Assembly (NCBI GenBank): GCA_032207245.1
Contig: CM063507.1
Location: forward strand, 90,640,560-90,704,559
DNA from: Pardosa pseudoannulata
Lineage: Eukaryota > Arthropoda > Arachnida > Araneae > Lycosidae
Direction of reading: 5' to 3'
DNA length: 64,000 nt
Every line of letters begins with the position of its first letter. Position 1 is the stretch's first letter. A program made the position numbers and the translations under genes. Under the pieces are notes generated by a model. It ran no database searches and was not told the origin of the DNA. It was given only the letters and a program-made list of their open reading frames with translations. Shown in pieces: positions 1 to 10,800 of the stretch.

Positions 1-429
1 TTAGCCCAAAATACCTTGTGTGATACATCTAGGAAAAGCTCATAACAAGACCTATCGATTAAAGCCACTCTCGCTAAGCTCCAGCAATAATTTGAAGTAT
101 CGAGTTTTTTTTTTTAATACGGGACTTAGAAAATATCTGTCATCCCACATGGTAGCACGTGGTTTCACTGGGCGCGCCCATCTTGGTTTTGCAACCCACG
201 TGGTCGCAAATTTTGGTCAGTCAGAGGTTGACACGTGTCCTTGGGACTTTGTAACATTTTTTTTTAGGTCAAGTCCGGACTTTGCCGAAAATTTTCGGAG
301 TTTTTCGGACCGTTTTTAGGCCTTACAAGGCCTGGCTTTTAATTTATCAAATTTTTTTTCCCCAAGTTCGGGTGAAGACCTCACTCCCAAAAGGGCGGAC
401 CTAACGATCTCAACCGGCCCACTACCACG
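1..429 (+). other. A0 leader (5' UTR end of a family A element)
   Basis: A diverged, shortened version of the leader seen before the other A ORF1 genes. It keeps CACGTG boxes at 156-161 and 197-202, a CATCTTGG remnant at about 179, part of the GGACTT-rich stretch (about 250-315), and the palindrome AGGCCTTACAAGGCCT at 318-333 just upstream of ORF1. Most of the GGACTT repeat found in A2 and A4 is missing. The window begins inside this leader. Confidence 0.7.
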
Positions 430-831
430 ATGGTATCATCTAGTGAGTCAGACGACGATCGTGCACAAAGCCCACATGCGCGTAGGTCTAGCAGGAAGCA
501 CCGTACGACTAAGCGCCTCTGCGACGAGGTATCAACACCTCGACTTATGGCAGAAACTGCTAACGCCTCAGAAGAAGCACCACTAGCCAACCTCAAAGGC
601 AAGCTCTCAAAACAGCCCAAAAAGAAGGACAAGAGCAAGATCACTCCAGCCACAGTCCCCCATGACTCCAGCTCAGACAGTGATGTCAATGAGAAGCATA
701 ACCAAAGCTCGCACGAGGAGGTCGTCTCGGATGGCCACGGCGGTCTACGGACCAGAACTAAAGCAGCAACCAACAACCCAACGGTCGCAAACAAAGCAAA
801 TAAGAAAACCAAACCAGCTACCAATTCCTGA
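430..831 (+). pseudogene. A0 ORF1, N-terminal fragment
   Basis: The first 133 codons of the gag-like ORF1 of a family A element. They align with the start of the intact 520-aa ORF1 of A2: the acidic Ser-rich start, the KRL.DE..TP block, EDAPLANL-like EEAPLANL, the basic KKK run, and SSHEEVVSDG..GLRT near residue 100. Homology stops at about 830, where antisense DNA of another retrotransposon starts. The coiled-coil and zinc-knuckle parts are absent, so the product cannot work as a gag. The stop at 829-831 is a by-product of the junction. Confidence 0.75.
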
Positions 832-833
832 AT

Positions 834-1237
834 ACCCATAAATCTCTACTAGAAATGGAGGAAGAGATACTGCTAATATAGTTCACCCACGAATCTCTTT
901 GGCTACGTCTTAAGGTGCGACGGAAAATACTTTTGCATTTCTTATAATTAATAAAGTTCTCCGTCGTAGAATGTCTTTTAAACACGGAAAACGCTTTTTT
1001 TTCTCCTTATAAGTATTTGTACACTCTTGGTTCCACCATGGCTTTGTCTGCTTTTAAGGATGGCAGGATGATTTTTCAATAGAAATGTCAGCTGCAGAAA
1101 TTATTATTTTAGTTATCTGATTTACTGCTTCATCAATAGTATTATTGTCGACCATGTCTGTAGAGATATTAGCTAGGATACGGAATTTATCCCAATCAGC
1201 GGAACCGAGAATATAACGAGGTACCCGCTGTTTGGTA
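834..1237 (-). pseudogene. Family B ORF2 internal fragment
   Basis: About 400 bp matching 48595-48995 of B4 in the same (minus) orientation, nearly base for base at first. It covers the ORF2 stretch between EN and RT, including the RRTLRRSQ-like and KPWWNQEC-like segments. It has frameshifts and stops. It lacks both ends of a B element and the AACC tail, so it is a broken piece rather than a normal insertion. It separates A0 ORF1 from the 18S relic. Confidence 0.8.
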
Positions 1238-1309
1238 TGGCGGGTATTTCGGTTTGGCATACAACGCCCTACGCCGGTGAGCCCGATGGGCGGCCAATCG
1301 CTGGTCAAC

Positions 1310-1447
1310 TCAATTCGCAGTGCCCGCCTCCACTAAATCGGTAATAGCGACGGGCAGCGTGTACAAAGGACAGGGACGCAACCAATACGAGCTGATGACT
1401 CGTGCTCACTGGGAATTCCTCGTTCATGGGAAACAATTACAATCCCC
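1310..1447 (-). rRNA. Degraded 18S rRNA fragment, 3' region
   Basis: The minus strand reads as the conserved 3' part of eukaryotic 18S rRNA: GGGGATTG at the junction, then CATGAACGAGGAATTCCC, a GAGTCAT..GCTCG block, CGTCCCTGTCCTTTGTACAC, and CTGCCCGTCGCTA before a shortened ACCGATTTAGTGGAGG. Recognised from memory of the conserved 18S end; no search was run. The universal GTACACACCGCCCGTCGC site carries changes and several bases near ACCGATT are missing, so this is a decayed relic. The GC-rich 1238-1309 could be the adjoining variable region, but I cannot confirm that. The 18S homology ends exactly where A1 begins, at CAATCCCC. Confidence 0.75.
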
Positions 1448-4400
1448 AAGAGACTGGAAGAAAAACGTCCGGCCCTGCAGCGAATCATGGTTCTAAACGT
1501 TCCAGACAACGTCACGGATTCAGATATCGTTCCCGGCCCTGACGTCTGAAGAGGACACCATTCCACCCCGACTTCTCAGAAAGTTCAGTGCTTTGAGAAA
1601 TAATCATTCACACTGGATATACCTCTGCTCAAGGAAGGATAGCCAGCGCCTAATCAACGCGGGCTTTATCCTAGTCGGCTTTCAAAAGCTCAAGGTGAAG
1701 AGGCACTTCTATGTGCACAGATGCAAAAACTGCCAAGAAGTCAACCGCCACCACACCTCAGAGTGCAGGTCTAAGACCTATTGCTCGTGGTGCGGCGGAA
1801 AACATCCAGTTGACGACTGCAAGGCGAAGGCACCCTCGTGCATCAACTGCTGCACATGGAACGACCTCCATAAGGAAGACGCCTCAGTTCCTAAAGAAAA
1901 GAAGCGCTACCTACGGGTAGACCATGCGGCAGACTCCCCCTTTTGTCCGGTTTTTCAGGACATAATGGAAGAATCGCCTCAACGTAGGCCAATGGAGAGC
2001 AGCGTGTCTCCTCCAACTCCGGCAACAAATCAAGAGCCAACATCGGCTGCCGGACACGCTGCAAACTCAACCAATATTAGGGGCAATAGGCAAAAGAAAC
2101 CCAAAGGACGCTCATCCAGACCATATCAGTTTCAGCCTTCTCATAAAGACAGGACCGCCAGAAAAGGTCTAAACATATTACAAATCAACGCCAACCATGC
2201 AAGGGCGGCAACAGCGGCTATCCCAGTAGCAGCAGCAAAACACAAGTGTGACGTCATCCTCATCCAGGACCTCTACAACAGGGACAATCGCCTACACGGC
2301 TTCCCAAGCATATGGAGGGCCTTTAGCTCCGGAAACCAAAAAGCATGGATTGTATTAACAAACCCAGCTACTAAATACTCTCCACCGTTAGTCAGACCCT
2401 CGTCGATTTTCATCACGGTAGAAACTACCCAAGGGCAACTGACAATCGGGTCTCAATATGCGGCTCCATCTGAAAACTTCTCAGAAGCTCTGGATGAATG
2501 GAGCAATCTAATCCAAAACCTGGACAAGAACTCTAGCTTTCTACTAGGAGCTGACCTAAATGCAAGATCTCCTCTCTGGGGTTACGACTGGGAGGATAGC
2601 AGAGGCTCACAACTGATCGAGCAATGCTTTCAACACGACCTCTGCATTCTAAATGATCCCTCCAGCATCCCCACCTTCAACCACGCGGGCAGAAGGGGAT
2701 GGCCAGACGTAACTCTGCTGCGCTCCAACACAGCACTACGAGCCAGTGATTGGCGGGTAGTAGAGGAAGTTTCTCTGAGCGATCACAGTTTTATAGTGAC
2801 GAAACTGGACACTCTAACAATTAAGAATAGTTCAACTAGATTCAGGACTAAGTATGGCAACCATGCCAAGTACAGGAAAGCTCTCCAACTCAAACTGGGA
2901 GCGCTCTCCAGGCAATTAGATTCAGCAACCACAACCGAACAACTAGACTGTCTGACAGAGTCGCTGATCACCTCCATACAGGAGGCCAGCACAAAGGCCT
3001 ACAGGAGAAAAACCCAAAAGTCAAGCCCGAACTTCTCGTGGTGGACGCCAGCCCTGTCCACTCAACGGAACCTGGTGACGGCACTTAAAAGAAGGAACGA
3101 CAAACATGAACTAGACCACGGCCTAAAGTCTCGCCTCAGCAGGGAAAAAGCGCAGTATAAGAAACTCCTACTAAAAACGCGCAACGAGGCATGGAGAAGA
3201 TTCTGCTCCCAAACAACCATCACTTACGGGGATACTTACAAGTTAGGCCATGGTAAAACCTTCACACCACACGAAGTTCTGGTGGATTGGGGCAAACAAA
3301 CAACAAACTTGGAATCGCAGGTCCTACTAACTGAATCTCTCTTCGGTATCTCGAATGACCGAATTGCTTTAACAAGATCAAGACCCAACGCAGCCGGAAA
3401 CAAACGGCTAACTAAAGCCGAATTAAGGGACGCCGTCTATTCATTAAACCCAAATAAGGCTCCAGGCCCGGATGAAATAGATGTAACAATCCTCCGGCAG
3501 ACCCACATAGCTGCACCGACTCTTCTTCTGGACTGGGCGTCTAAGTGCCTATCCTTAGGCCACTTCCCCAGCCCCCTGAGAAAAGGTCAGCTAATATACT
3601 TTCAAAAAGGAAAGAAGGACCCGAGGCTGCCAAGCTCGTACAGACCCATCTGCTTACTGCCGACTCTCGGCAAGCTTCTGGAAAAGATCGTTGCGAAGCG
3701 CTTATGCTACCATCTGGAAGCAAATAAGCTGCTAAGCGACGTTCAATTCGGCTTCCGAGAGAATAGGACCTGCGAGACGGCATTAACAGCCCTAACTACA
3801 AAAATCAGGTCCAACATGGAACAAAACCTATATACCAGCGCAACGGCAGTAGATATCACCGGAGCTTTCGACTCGGTTCAGTGGTCGGACCTGATTCAAG
3901 CATTGCTCGAACTCAAATGCCCATCACAAGTGACCAACATGGTAGCTTCATACCTGGAGCACAGATCTGTCATCCTGAAATGGGGCTCCGAAACAGCAAC
4001 TCATTACCTCACTAAAGGTTGCCCGCAAGGGTCCTGCCTTGGCCCAATTCTATGGAACGTCATCGCAGAACGGGTGATCGTCCCTCTAACTAGGAGTGGA
4101 GCAGACCTCATCGTTTATGCCGTTTATCATCGTTATGACTTCCTAATAATTACCACAGGAAAGCATAGGCGGGAGATCGAAAGGAGTGCTCAGCCCCACC
4201 TGGATCTCATGCAAGAGCTTCTACAGGCAAATGGACTCACCGCATCAGCCACAAAAACTGAAAACATCACGTTCCAGCCAAGGAACAGAAAGCTGAAACG
4301 CCTCCCAACACTAAGGCTGGCAGGCAACGCCATCAAAACCACAGTCTCCCTGAAATACCTGGGTGTTACATTAAGCTCCAACTTGACGTGGCATGGCCAC

Positions 4401-5687
4401 ATAAAGGCTCTACGACAAAAAGTTCTGTCGCAACACCTAAGCCTGGTGAAAGTTGCAGGACGGATGTGGGGTGTCCCCAGTAGCTTCCTAAAAATTTGGT
4501 ACTTAACCGTGACAGAAAGCTGCATATTATTCGCAGCGGGCATTTGGGGAAGGCAGTTGACAGAGTCCGAAAAGGAGAGCTTGCTGAAGCTTCAGCGCCC
4601 GTTTTTGTTAAGAACAGCTCGCGCCTATAAAACCACGCCTACATCAGCGCTCCTGACCCTGACAGGCCTTCCTCCACTGCCCTTGACTGTCAACAAGGCT
4701 GCAAAGGCGGCTGCCCTTTTCAGGCTAGATCAGGAAATATCTATCGGCGCATTAATTCTAACCCCAAGCGTAATTCAGCGCAGCTATAACACCTCCCATC
4801 TCCACCCTGCAGACAGGACTTTTGACGCCTCGTTAAATTCATCCTCTCAATCTACCCCCTCAACCCTCCACATTTACACCGATGGCTCGAAGACCACTTC
4901 CGGAGTTGGCTCAGCCTTTGTGGTTTACAAGGGGGAAAGAATCATAGAAAAGTGGTCAAAATCACTCAACAAGGAAGCCACGGTATTTCAGGCCGAGTTA
5001 CTAGCCATAAAAGAGGCCCTGGCTTGGCTTAAGAACCACAGAGGGGTTCGCGCCACAATACACACGGACAGCCAGGCGAGCGTCCTAGCCACAAGCAAAT
5101 TCGTGCAGCAAGACGGCTTTGCCCAACAAGTTCAGTCTCTTCTGCAAAGCTCAATGGCGAGCATCCGCTGGGTCAAAGCGCACTGCGGAATAGAGGGCAA
5201 TGAAATGGCTGACCAGCTAGCAAAACTAGCCACAGAAAGAGTGCCCGAAGTCAAGCTACCCCTGTCCAAGTCTTATGTTAAACGTAAGCTGACAGAAGAG
5301 CTCAAGACAGCTTGGGACACAGAATGGTCCTCAGCAAGTACAGGCCGCTCTTTATACCGCTATGTCACCAAAAATGACACAAGGCGGCTTTTCGACTCAG
5401 CAGCAGTGAACGCTCTGATCACCGAGCACGGCCCGTTCCCGGCCTACCTGCATCGCTTTCACCTAGGTGGAATAACATCCCCGAACTGTGTCTGCGGAGC
5501 AGAAGGAACGGCCGACCATTACATGTTTCACTGCAGTCTGACGTCAAGTCTCCACTTCAAACAACCCTCACCAGAGGCAAGGTTAGCCTGGGCCACAGGG
5601 CTAAACAAGAATAGAATCCTGCGTAAGAAGGCCCAGAACTTAATCACGTGGCTGATAGCCAACCAACATGCCATTACGACTCCCTGA
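1448..5687 (+). pseudogene. A1 ORF1 C-terminus fused to ORF2 (EN-RT-RNase H)
   Basis: One extra T near 1531 shifts the ORF1 remnant; downstream a single 1364-aa frame is open from 1593. Order: zinc knuckles (CKNC..H..C, CSWCGGKHPVDDC, CINCC) at residues 45-95; EN from about 195 (LNILQINANHARA, ILIQDLYNRD, LGADLNARSPLWG, LSDHSFI); RT at about 600-880 (YRPICLLPTLGK, VDITGAFDSV, GCPQGSCLGP); RNase H at about 1090-1210 (IYTDGSK, FQAELLAIKEAL, HTDSQAS, WVKAHCGIEGNEMAD); and a terminal CVCGAEGTADHYMFHC knuckle. A 4-nt deletion near 1964 removes the normal ORF1 stop and fuses the two ORFs. A 12-nt in-frame insertion at 4123-4134 turns the catalytic YADD into YAVYHRYD, so the RT should be dead. Confidence 0.9.
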
Positions 5688-5741
5688 AGCCTTTCACTCT
5701 TGGGGCTATAACAGCTAACTATTGAAGGGCACAAACTGCAC

Positions 5742-5817
5742 ATCTGGCTTGTAACCCAGGGTTCAGTCGCGTGGCTGATGCTTCAGCTTGTAAGGACCCT
5801 GGGACTCGCGCGGCTAA
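5742..5817 (+). other. Nested-hairpin RNA motif, A1 copy 1
   Basis: CCCAGGGT (5755-5762) pairs with ACCCTGGG (5796-5803). Inside lies GCTGA-TGCT-TCAGC (5774-5787). The junction strands are GTCGCGTG on the 5' side and TTGTAAG on the 3' side. ACTCGCGCGG follows. Confidence 0.65.
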
Positions 5818-5944
5818 AGTAGCAAACAACCAATTTCTTATCTATATTGATCGCAATTGTTCAACGTCCATGTTTTTTAAGTTTCTTACAGTGACAATGT
5901 AAAGTAACCCAAGCTTTCTCATTTACAATTATTGCTATTGTCCA

Positions 5945-6650
5945 ATGTCAAAATTATTTTATTCAAATGTGTATGCGTAATGTTTATATAATGTGCTTTA
6001 CTAAGTGTTCAAGTATCAACTACTACAATTCTGTGTCCATATTAATGCATCTAATTCAAAGTTACTCATAATGCCATATTTAATCAACGTCAAATTAAAT
6101 ATTAACATGACAGCGTAATGTAAATATATTGTGTTCTAATAAGTGTTCAAGCATCTACCAGCATAATCTTGTGTCCGTACTATTGCATCTAACTCCATGT
6201 TTCTCATAATGTTATATCTAATCAATGTCATAGTCATTTATACTAATGTGATAGCGTAATGTAAATATAATGTGTTCTAATATGTGTTCAAGCATTTACA
6301 ACTTTTAATTTGTGTCTGTATTATTGCATTTAACTCCATGTTTCACATAATGTCATATTTAATCAACGTCATTGTTATTTAATAGTAATGTGATAGCGTA
6401 ATGTACAAATAATGTGTTCTAATAAGTGTTCAAGCATTTACTTCAATTATTTAATGTCCGTATTATTGCATTTATTCCAAGTTTCTCATAATGCCTTATT
6501 TAATCAACGTCATAGTTATTTAATATTAAAGTGATAGCGTAATGTATAAATAATGTGTTCTAATAAGTGTTCAAGCATCTACAACTATTATTTAATGTCT
6601 GTATAATTGCATCTAATTCCATGTTTCTTAAAATGTAATATTTTGAAAGC
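5945..6650 (+). repeat. Tandem repeat of about 141 bp, five units (A1 3' UTR)
   Basis: AT-rich units marked by GTGTTCAAG at 6005, 6143, 6284, 6426 and 6568, a spacing of 138-142 bp. Each unit also holds GATAGCGTAATGTA, an AATCAACGTCA block and TCATAATG. Units differ from each other by roughly 10-15%. The same array with the same spacing is in A3, but units 4 and 5 differ between A1 and A3, which suggests exchange between units. Confidence 0.85.
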
Positions 6651-6718
6651 GTAACCTTGTACTCTCCCCTTGTAGACAAAGCTGATGTGATTACCTCTGA
6701 CGGGCTCTAACAGCACAT

Positions 6719-6792
6719 CTGGCTTGTAACCCAGGGTTCATTCGCGTGGCGGATGCTTCAGCTTGTAAGGACCCTGGGACTCGCGCGGCCAA
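6719..6792 (+). other. Nested-hairpin RNA motif, A1 copy 2
   Basis: CCCAGGGT (6730-6737) pairs with ACCCTGGG (6771-6778). The inner stem GCGGA/TCAGC has one mismatch. TTCGCGTG and TTGTAAG junction strands are present. Near-duplicate of copy 1 about 975 bp upstream. Confidence 0.6.
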
Positions 6793-6935
6793 AGTTACAA
6801 TTACCAAATTTCCCAACTTTAATTTTCCTTTGGAATTGTTCGACGTTTATGTATTGTATTTTATTGTGTCAGTTTTTTGTATCCCATGTTTACTCATCTA
6901 TAGTGTATTTCTGTTCTCTACTTCTGTTAGCCAAA

Positions 6936-6993
6936 GCCGAAGGGACCACTCGCGGGGCCTGTGTCTTCCAGAGGCTTGTAAGGTCCCTAAGGC
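6936..6993 (+). other. Nested-hairpin RNA motif, A1 copy 3 (variant)
   Basis: GGGACC (6942-6947) pairs with GGTCCC (6982-6987), extended by GCC/GGC across a small internal loop. The inner stem is GCCT (6957-6960) with AGGC (6972-6975). Junction strands are ACTCGCGGG and TTGTAAG. The stems differ from copies 1 and 2, but the junction strands are the same. Confidence 0.6.
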
Positions 6994-7065
6994 CACGGCA
7001 CTCATTATTAAGGACCTGGCCTAACCAGAGTCCACTCTGTACAAACCTCACCTACTGTTTATTTT

Positions 7066-7071
7066 AATAAA
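7066..7071 (+). terminator. Polyadenylation-signal-like AATAAA, A1
   Basis: AATAAA in the right arm of the inverted repeat GTTTATTTTAATAAAC, followed by CGGGTGG. The same arrangement occurs at 25092, 31025 and 60943. Whether it works as a poly(A) signal or as a structural element is not known. Confidence 0.45.
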
Positions 7072-7074
7072 CGG

Positions 7075-7395
7075 GTGGCTGCTGGTTGTTTGAACTGGTG
7101 GGGTGGTTTGTCTGGTTGGTTCCGCTGGCAGCGGTTCTCGGCTCGTCTGGTGGGCGCCCCGACCGTGTCGGTTGGGCGTTCTTCTTGGTGGAGACCGGCG
7201 AAGGGCCGAGCGAGCGGACTGCCGTCTTGGGACTGCCCTTAGTTGACCGGGCACAGAGGCTGCTTAGCGCTCCTCTCGTGTCCGCGGGACGGGAGCTCAC
7301 GAGACTGATCTCGTGTCTGGGTGTGGACACCGGGCCTGTACCCAACGCCCCAAACCAAACTTCGTTTGGTGGGCGGCAGGCCGCTGGTCAGCCAA
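7075..7395 (+). other. GC-rich structured terminal segment of A1
   Basis: About 320 bp, much richer in GC than its surroundings, and repeated after A2, A3 and A4. It contains the stem CACGAGA-CTGA-TCTCGTG (7298-7315) and the stem ACCAAA/TTTGGT around CTTCG (7354-7370). The second stem has a compensated change in A2 and A4. It ends GGTCAGCCAATTTCCAATCCCC, where the next unit begins. It could belong to the 3' end of one unit or the 5' end of the next; A3 being joined directly to it favours the 3' end. Several reading frames are open here, but none resembles a known protein. Confidence 0.6.
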
Positions 7396-7709
7396 TTTCC
7401 AATCCCCCAGTCTGCACCCAGACACCATAGCGATAGGTCGGTTGTATCCTGAGCTCCAGAGCCTAAGTCCCAACTTGCGCGGAAGGATTCATCGGAAGTC
7501 TTCCAAACCTGCACCATTGGATTCAGAATCGTTTTCTACTTCAGGATCTGCAATTTCGTGGATTTTCTGCAGTAATTAGCTCTCCAATTAATTAAAAACC
7601 GTCCATCACGTGGCGATATAGCGCGTCAATACGAGCCGGGGGAAGGGGGTCGATTTCCTAGACCCAAAACATCCCAGCAGAAGACGGATTTTATTTTCCT
7701 ACGGCTGTT
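7396..7709 (+). other. A2 leader, first part
   Basis: Begins at CCCAGTCTGCACCC, the apparent 5' end of full-length A units, also seen at 31370 and 61286. No reading frame of interest. B1 has inserted at its right edge. Confidence 0.6.
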
Positions 7710-7722
7710 CTACTCGTCACAG
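7710..7722 (+). repeat. Target-site duplication of B1, left
   Basis: CTACTCGTCACAG here and CTACGCGTCACAG at 13484-13496: 13 bp with one mismatch, flanking B1. The uninterrupted A5 leader has CTATTCAACGCGTCGCAG at about 61582, close to the empty site. Confidence 0.75.
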
Positions 7723-7883
7723 GTTGGTTGGTTGGTTGGTTGAAGTTTAATGGCGCTAATTCCTCTAGGGACAAACTGCGCCAAACAAGATGAAAAAAAT
7801 TACAGGCTTAAAAACAGATTAAAGCAACTATAAAAATAAATCATACAACATAAAACACGAATAAAAATTAAGTTATATACAGA

Positions 7884-10800
7884 TTAACAAGATTTGAAAA
7901 TTGAGTGAATTGAAAAATGAAAGATTAAAAAATGAAAATTAGAAAATTGAAACACAATAAAAAATACTATTTCAGTATAAAAACCAGATTGACGAAGAAA
8001 GGGGAACAAGTTTGGATGTGGAGTTTCCCCGATGATTAAATTAAGATTAGGAGATGGATTACCAAAAAATTTTATATACAATGATTTAGAACAAACACAG
8101 GACGTTAAAATATGTGCGACTGTGTAAGGAGTCTTGCAATACGCACACTGTGCAGGAGCTTCACCCTGCAAGAGATGGGCATGGGTGAGCCTGCAATGAC
8201 CCACTCGGAGACGAGTGAGTATTACATCATGTTTCCTAGAAGGAAGTTGAGGCCATTTAGTTATTTTTGTTTTAATTTTATGCAGCTTATTTGAAGGAAT
8301 GTTATCCCAGGAGATCTGCCATTTATTATGTAAAAGATCTTTAATGTAATTTTTCAAGTCAGGATAAGGTAGACCAGTGTTGAGAAAGTCGCTTGCAGAC
8401 CTGGTAGCCATGTCCACAAGTTCATTGCCTTTAATGCCGATGTGAGAGGGAACCCAGCTAAAAACTAGCGAGATTCCCATGGAAGTAAGGTTAGTTATTG
8501 TTGTAAGAATTTTGAAAATAATAGGATTATTACAGTTATTGGATTGCAATGAATTAAGAACACTTTGGGAGTCTGTATAGATAATAAAGTTTTTACTATT
8601 GTGATTCAACAATTCTTCTAAAGCCTTCAAGATAGCAAAGGCTTCAGCAGAAAAGATGGAGAGTTTAGGATGGAGTCTGTAGCTATTGATTTGATCTTTA
8701 ATAAGGTATGCACAGCTGACATAGTTAGTGGATTTTGAACCATCTGTGAAAACAGAGGTGTAATTTTTATAATATTGCTTGTGATGTTCAAAAATTTGTT
8801 GATAAATGATATTGCTAGTTGAATTTTTGTCAAATGACTTAAAGGGGTTTATTATAGTAAAAGTAGGAGTGTGCCAAGGATGTATTCCAATAGCTGTGGG
8901 TATTGTATCTATATTGTCTAAGTTAAGATCTCTTAAAATTTCATTTATCCTCCCCTGAAACGGCAGAACACAAGAAGGTCTAGCATTGTATAATCTCTTG
9001 AGGTAATAATTGAGTGTATGTTGATGGATGGGATGGTTGATATAAGATGACGTTCTGAAGTAGTACTGAAGAGATAACATCTGTCGACGTAATTCAAGAG
9101 GAGCGTCACAGCAGTCAACGTAGAGACTTTCTACAGGAGATGTTCTAAAAGCTCCGGAACACAATCGAAGAGCGGAATGGTGAATGGTATTCAGCTTTTG
9201 AAGGACAGAAACGCGTGCTGACCCATATACAGGACATCCATAGTCCAGTTTTGAGCGGATGATGGCATGATAGATCTTAATTAGGGAAGCGCGATCAGCT
9301 CCCCATGAGGTCTTTGAAAGGATTTTGAGGATGTTGAGCTTCCTTTCGCAATTTTTCCGCAAGTTTGTGATATGGGGTGCAAAGGTAAGTTTTTTGTCAA
9401 AAATGACTCCGAGAAAATTCACCTCATTCACAATGTTGATGTTATTTCCAAGAAACTGGATCTCTGGGTCAGGGTGCAGACCTCTTTTTTTGCAAAAATG
9501 CACACAACATGTCTTTGAACTTGAAAAGCTGAAACCATTCTCCATCGCCCACTTACTGATCTTGTTAACTGCAGTCTGGAGTTGTCTGTTAATGAATCTC
9601 ATATCCGCTCCTTCACATGAGATATGGAGATCGTCGACATACAAGCTTCCATTAACAGAGGGAGGTATCTCGTTCAGAATCCCATTAATTGCAATAATGA
9701 ATAAGGTCACACTCAGTACGCTTCCCCGAGGAACTCCTTCTTCTTGTATAAAAGTGCGTGATAATGTATTTCCTACTCTAACACGGAAATTTCTTAAGGC
9801 CAAAAAGTTTTGAATGAAAATAGGCATATTACCACGCAACTCTAAATTGAATAGCTGCTGTAGAATCCCATGACGCCAAGTGCGGTCATATGCCTTTTCT
9901 ATATCGAAAAACACCGACACCAAATGCTTCCGTTTAACGAATGCATTCCGGATTCTGGTTTCCAAATCAATTATGTTATCTAACGTGCTCCTTCCACGAC
10001 GGAAACCACTCTGAAAATTTGATAGGTAATTATTTTCCTCCAGGTAGTATATCAGACGAACGTTTATCATTTTTTCAAGTAATTTGCATAAACAGTTCGT
10101 CAGAGCAATTGGACGGTAGCTGAGAGGATTCATAGGGTCTTTATCAGGTTTTAGAATGGGGATTACAATAGCCTCTCTCCACGAGGAAGGAAAGCTATGT
10201 TCTCTCCAAATTCTATTGTAAAGATTTAGAAGGTTGAGCATTGAAACTGAAGAGAGGTTTTTTATCATTTCGTACGAAATATTATCCGGACCAGCAGAAG
10301 ATTTATGGACTTTATTCAAGGCTCTGTTTAGTTCTGAAATGGTAAAATCAGTATTATAGGGAAAGTTAAACGTAGTTTGAAAGTTTAAGGGTTTATCCTC
10401 GACCAGTTTTTTAAGTTTTGTAAAAGATGAAGAGTAATTAGAACTTGAAGATATATCAGCTAAGGATGAGGCTATTGTGTTGGCTATGTCATCCACAGAA
10501 GTTATTAGGTTGTTATTATAATTTAAAATTTGGATTTGGTTGTTTGGGTAAACGCCTGAACAGCGCTTAACTTTTACCCATAAATCTTTACTGGAAATGG
10601 TGGATGTGATACTGCTTATATAATTCACCCACGAATCCTTCTGGCTACGTCTTAAAGTGCGACGGAAAACACTTTTGCATTTTTTATAATTTATTAAGTT
10701 CTCCGTCGTAGGATGTCTCTTGAACAATTGGAACGCTTTTCTCTTAGCTTTATAACAATTTTTACACTCTTGGTTCCACCATGGCTTTGTTTGCTTTTGA

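Larger units (their letters stand above)
5688..7073 (+). other. A1 3' UTR
   Basis: Noncoding tail of A1: a nested-hairpin motif, an AT-rich block of about 141-bp tandem repeats, a second copy of the hairpin motif, a third variant, and then AATAAA at 7066-7071 inside the inverted repeat GTTTATTTTAATAAAC. There is no poly(A) tract at the end. Reading frames called here have no family similarity. Confidence 0.75.
1448..7395 (+). mobile_element. A1, 5'-truncated R1-like LINE
   Basis: A family A element beginning inside ORF1 (KRLEEKRPALQRI at 1448) directly after antisense 18S DNA. It runs through ORF2, a long 3' UTR and a GC-rich terminal segment. A3 begins at the same ORF1 position and is nearly identical throughout, so A1 and A3 derive from one truncated ancestor by duplication. 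Its 3' end reads GCCAATTTCCAATCCCC and passes straight into the A2 leader. Confidence 0.8.

Noticed and set aside
5742..5817. Hammerhead ribozyme
   Set aside because: The CUGANGA and GAAA core strands are missing; CTCGCG and TTGTAAG do not fit them.
5945..6650. CRISPR-like array
   Set aside because: Units are contiguous 138-142-bp AT-rich repeats without spacer structure, inside a LINE 3' UTR of a eukaryote.
1448..7395. 28S-specific R1 insertion
   Set aside because: No 28S target sequence is seen at any junction; the only rRNA seen is 18S.
7086..7517. Open frames of 78-134 codons on both strands of the GC-rich segments (also at 25124, 31045 and 60975)
   Set aside because: Frames are long because stop codons are rare in GC-rich DNA. 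Both strands are open, changes between copies fit RNA stems rather than codons, and no family resemblance is seen.
9325..9813. Plus-strand 162-codon frame, repeated at 33286 and 47299
   Set aside because: Shadow of B ORF2 on the opposite strand; the minus frame carries the RT motifs.
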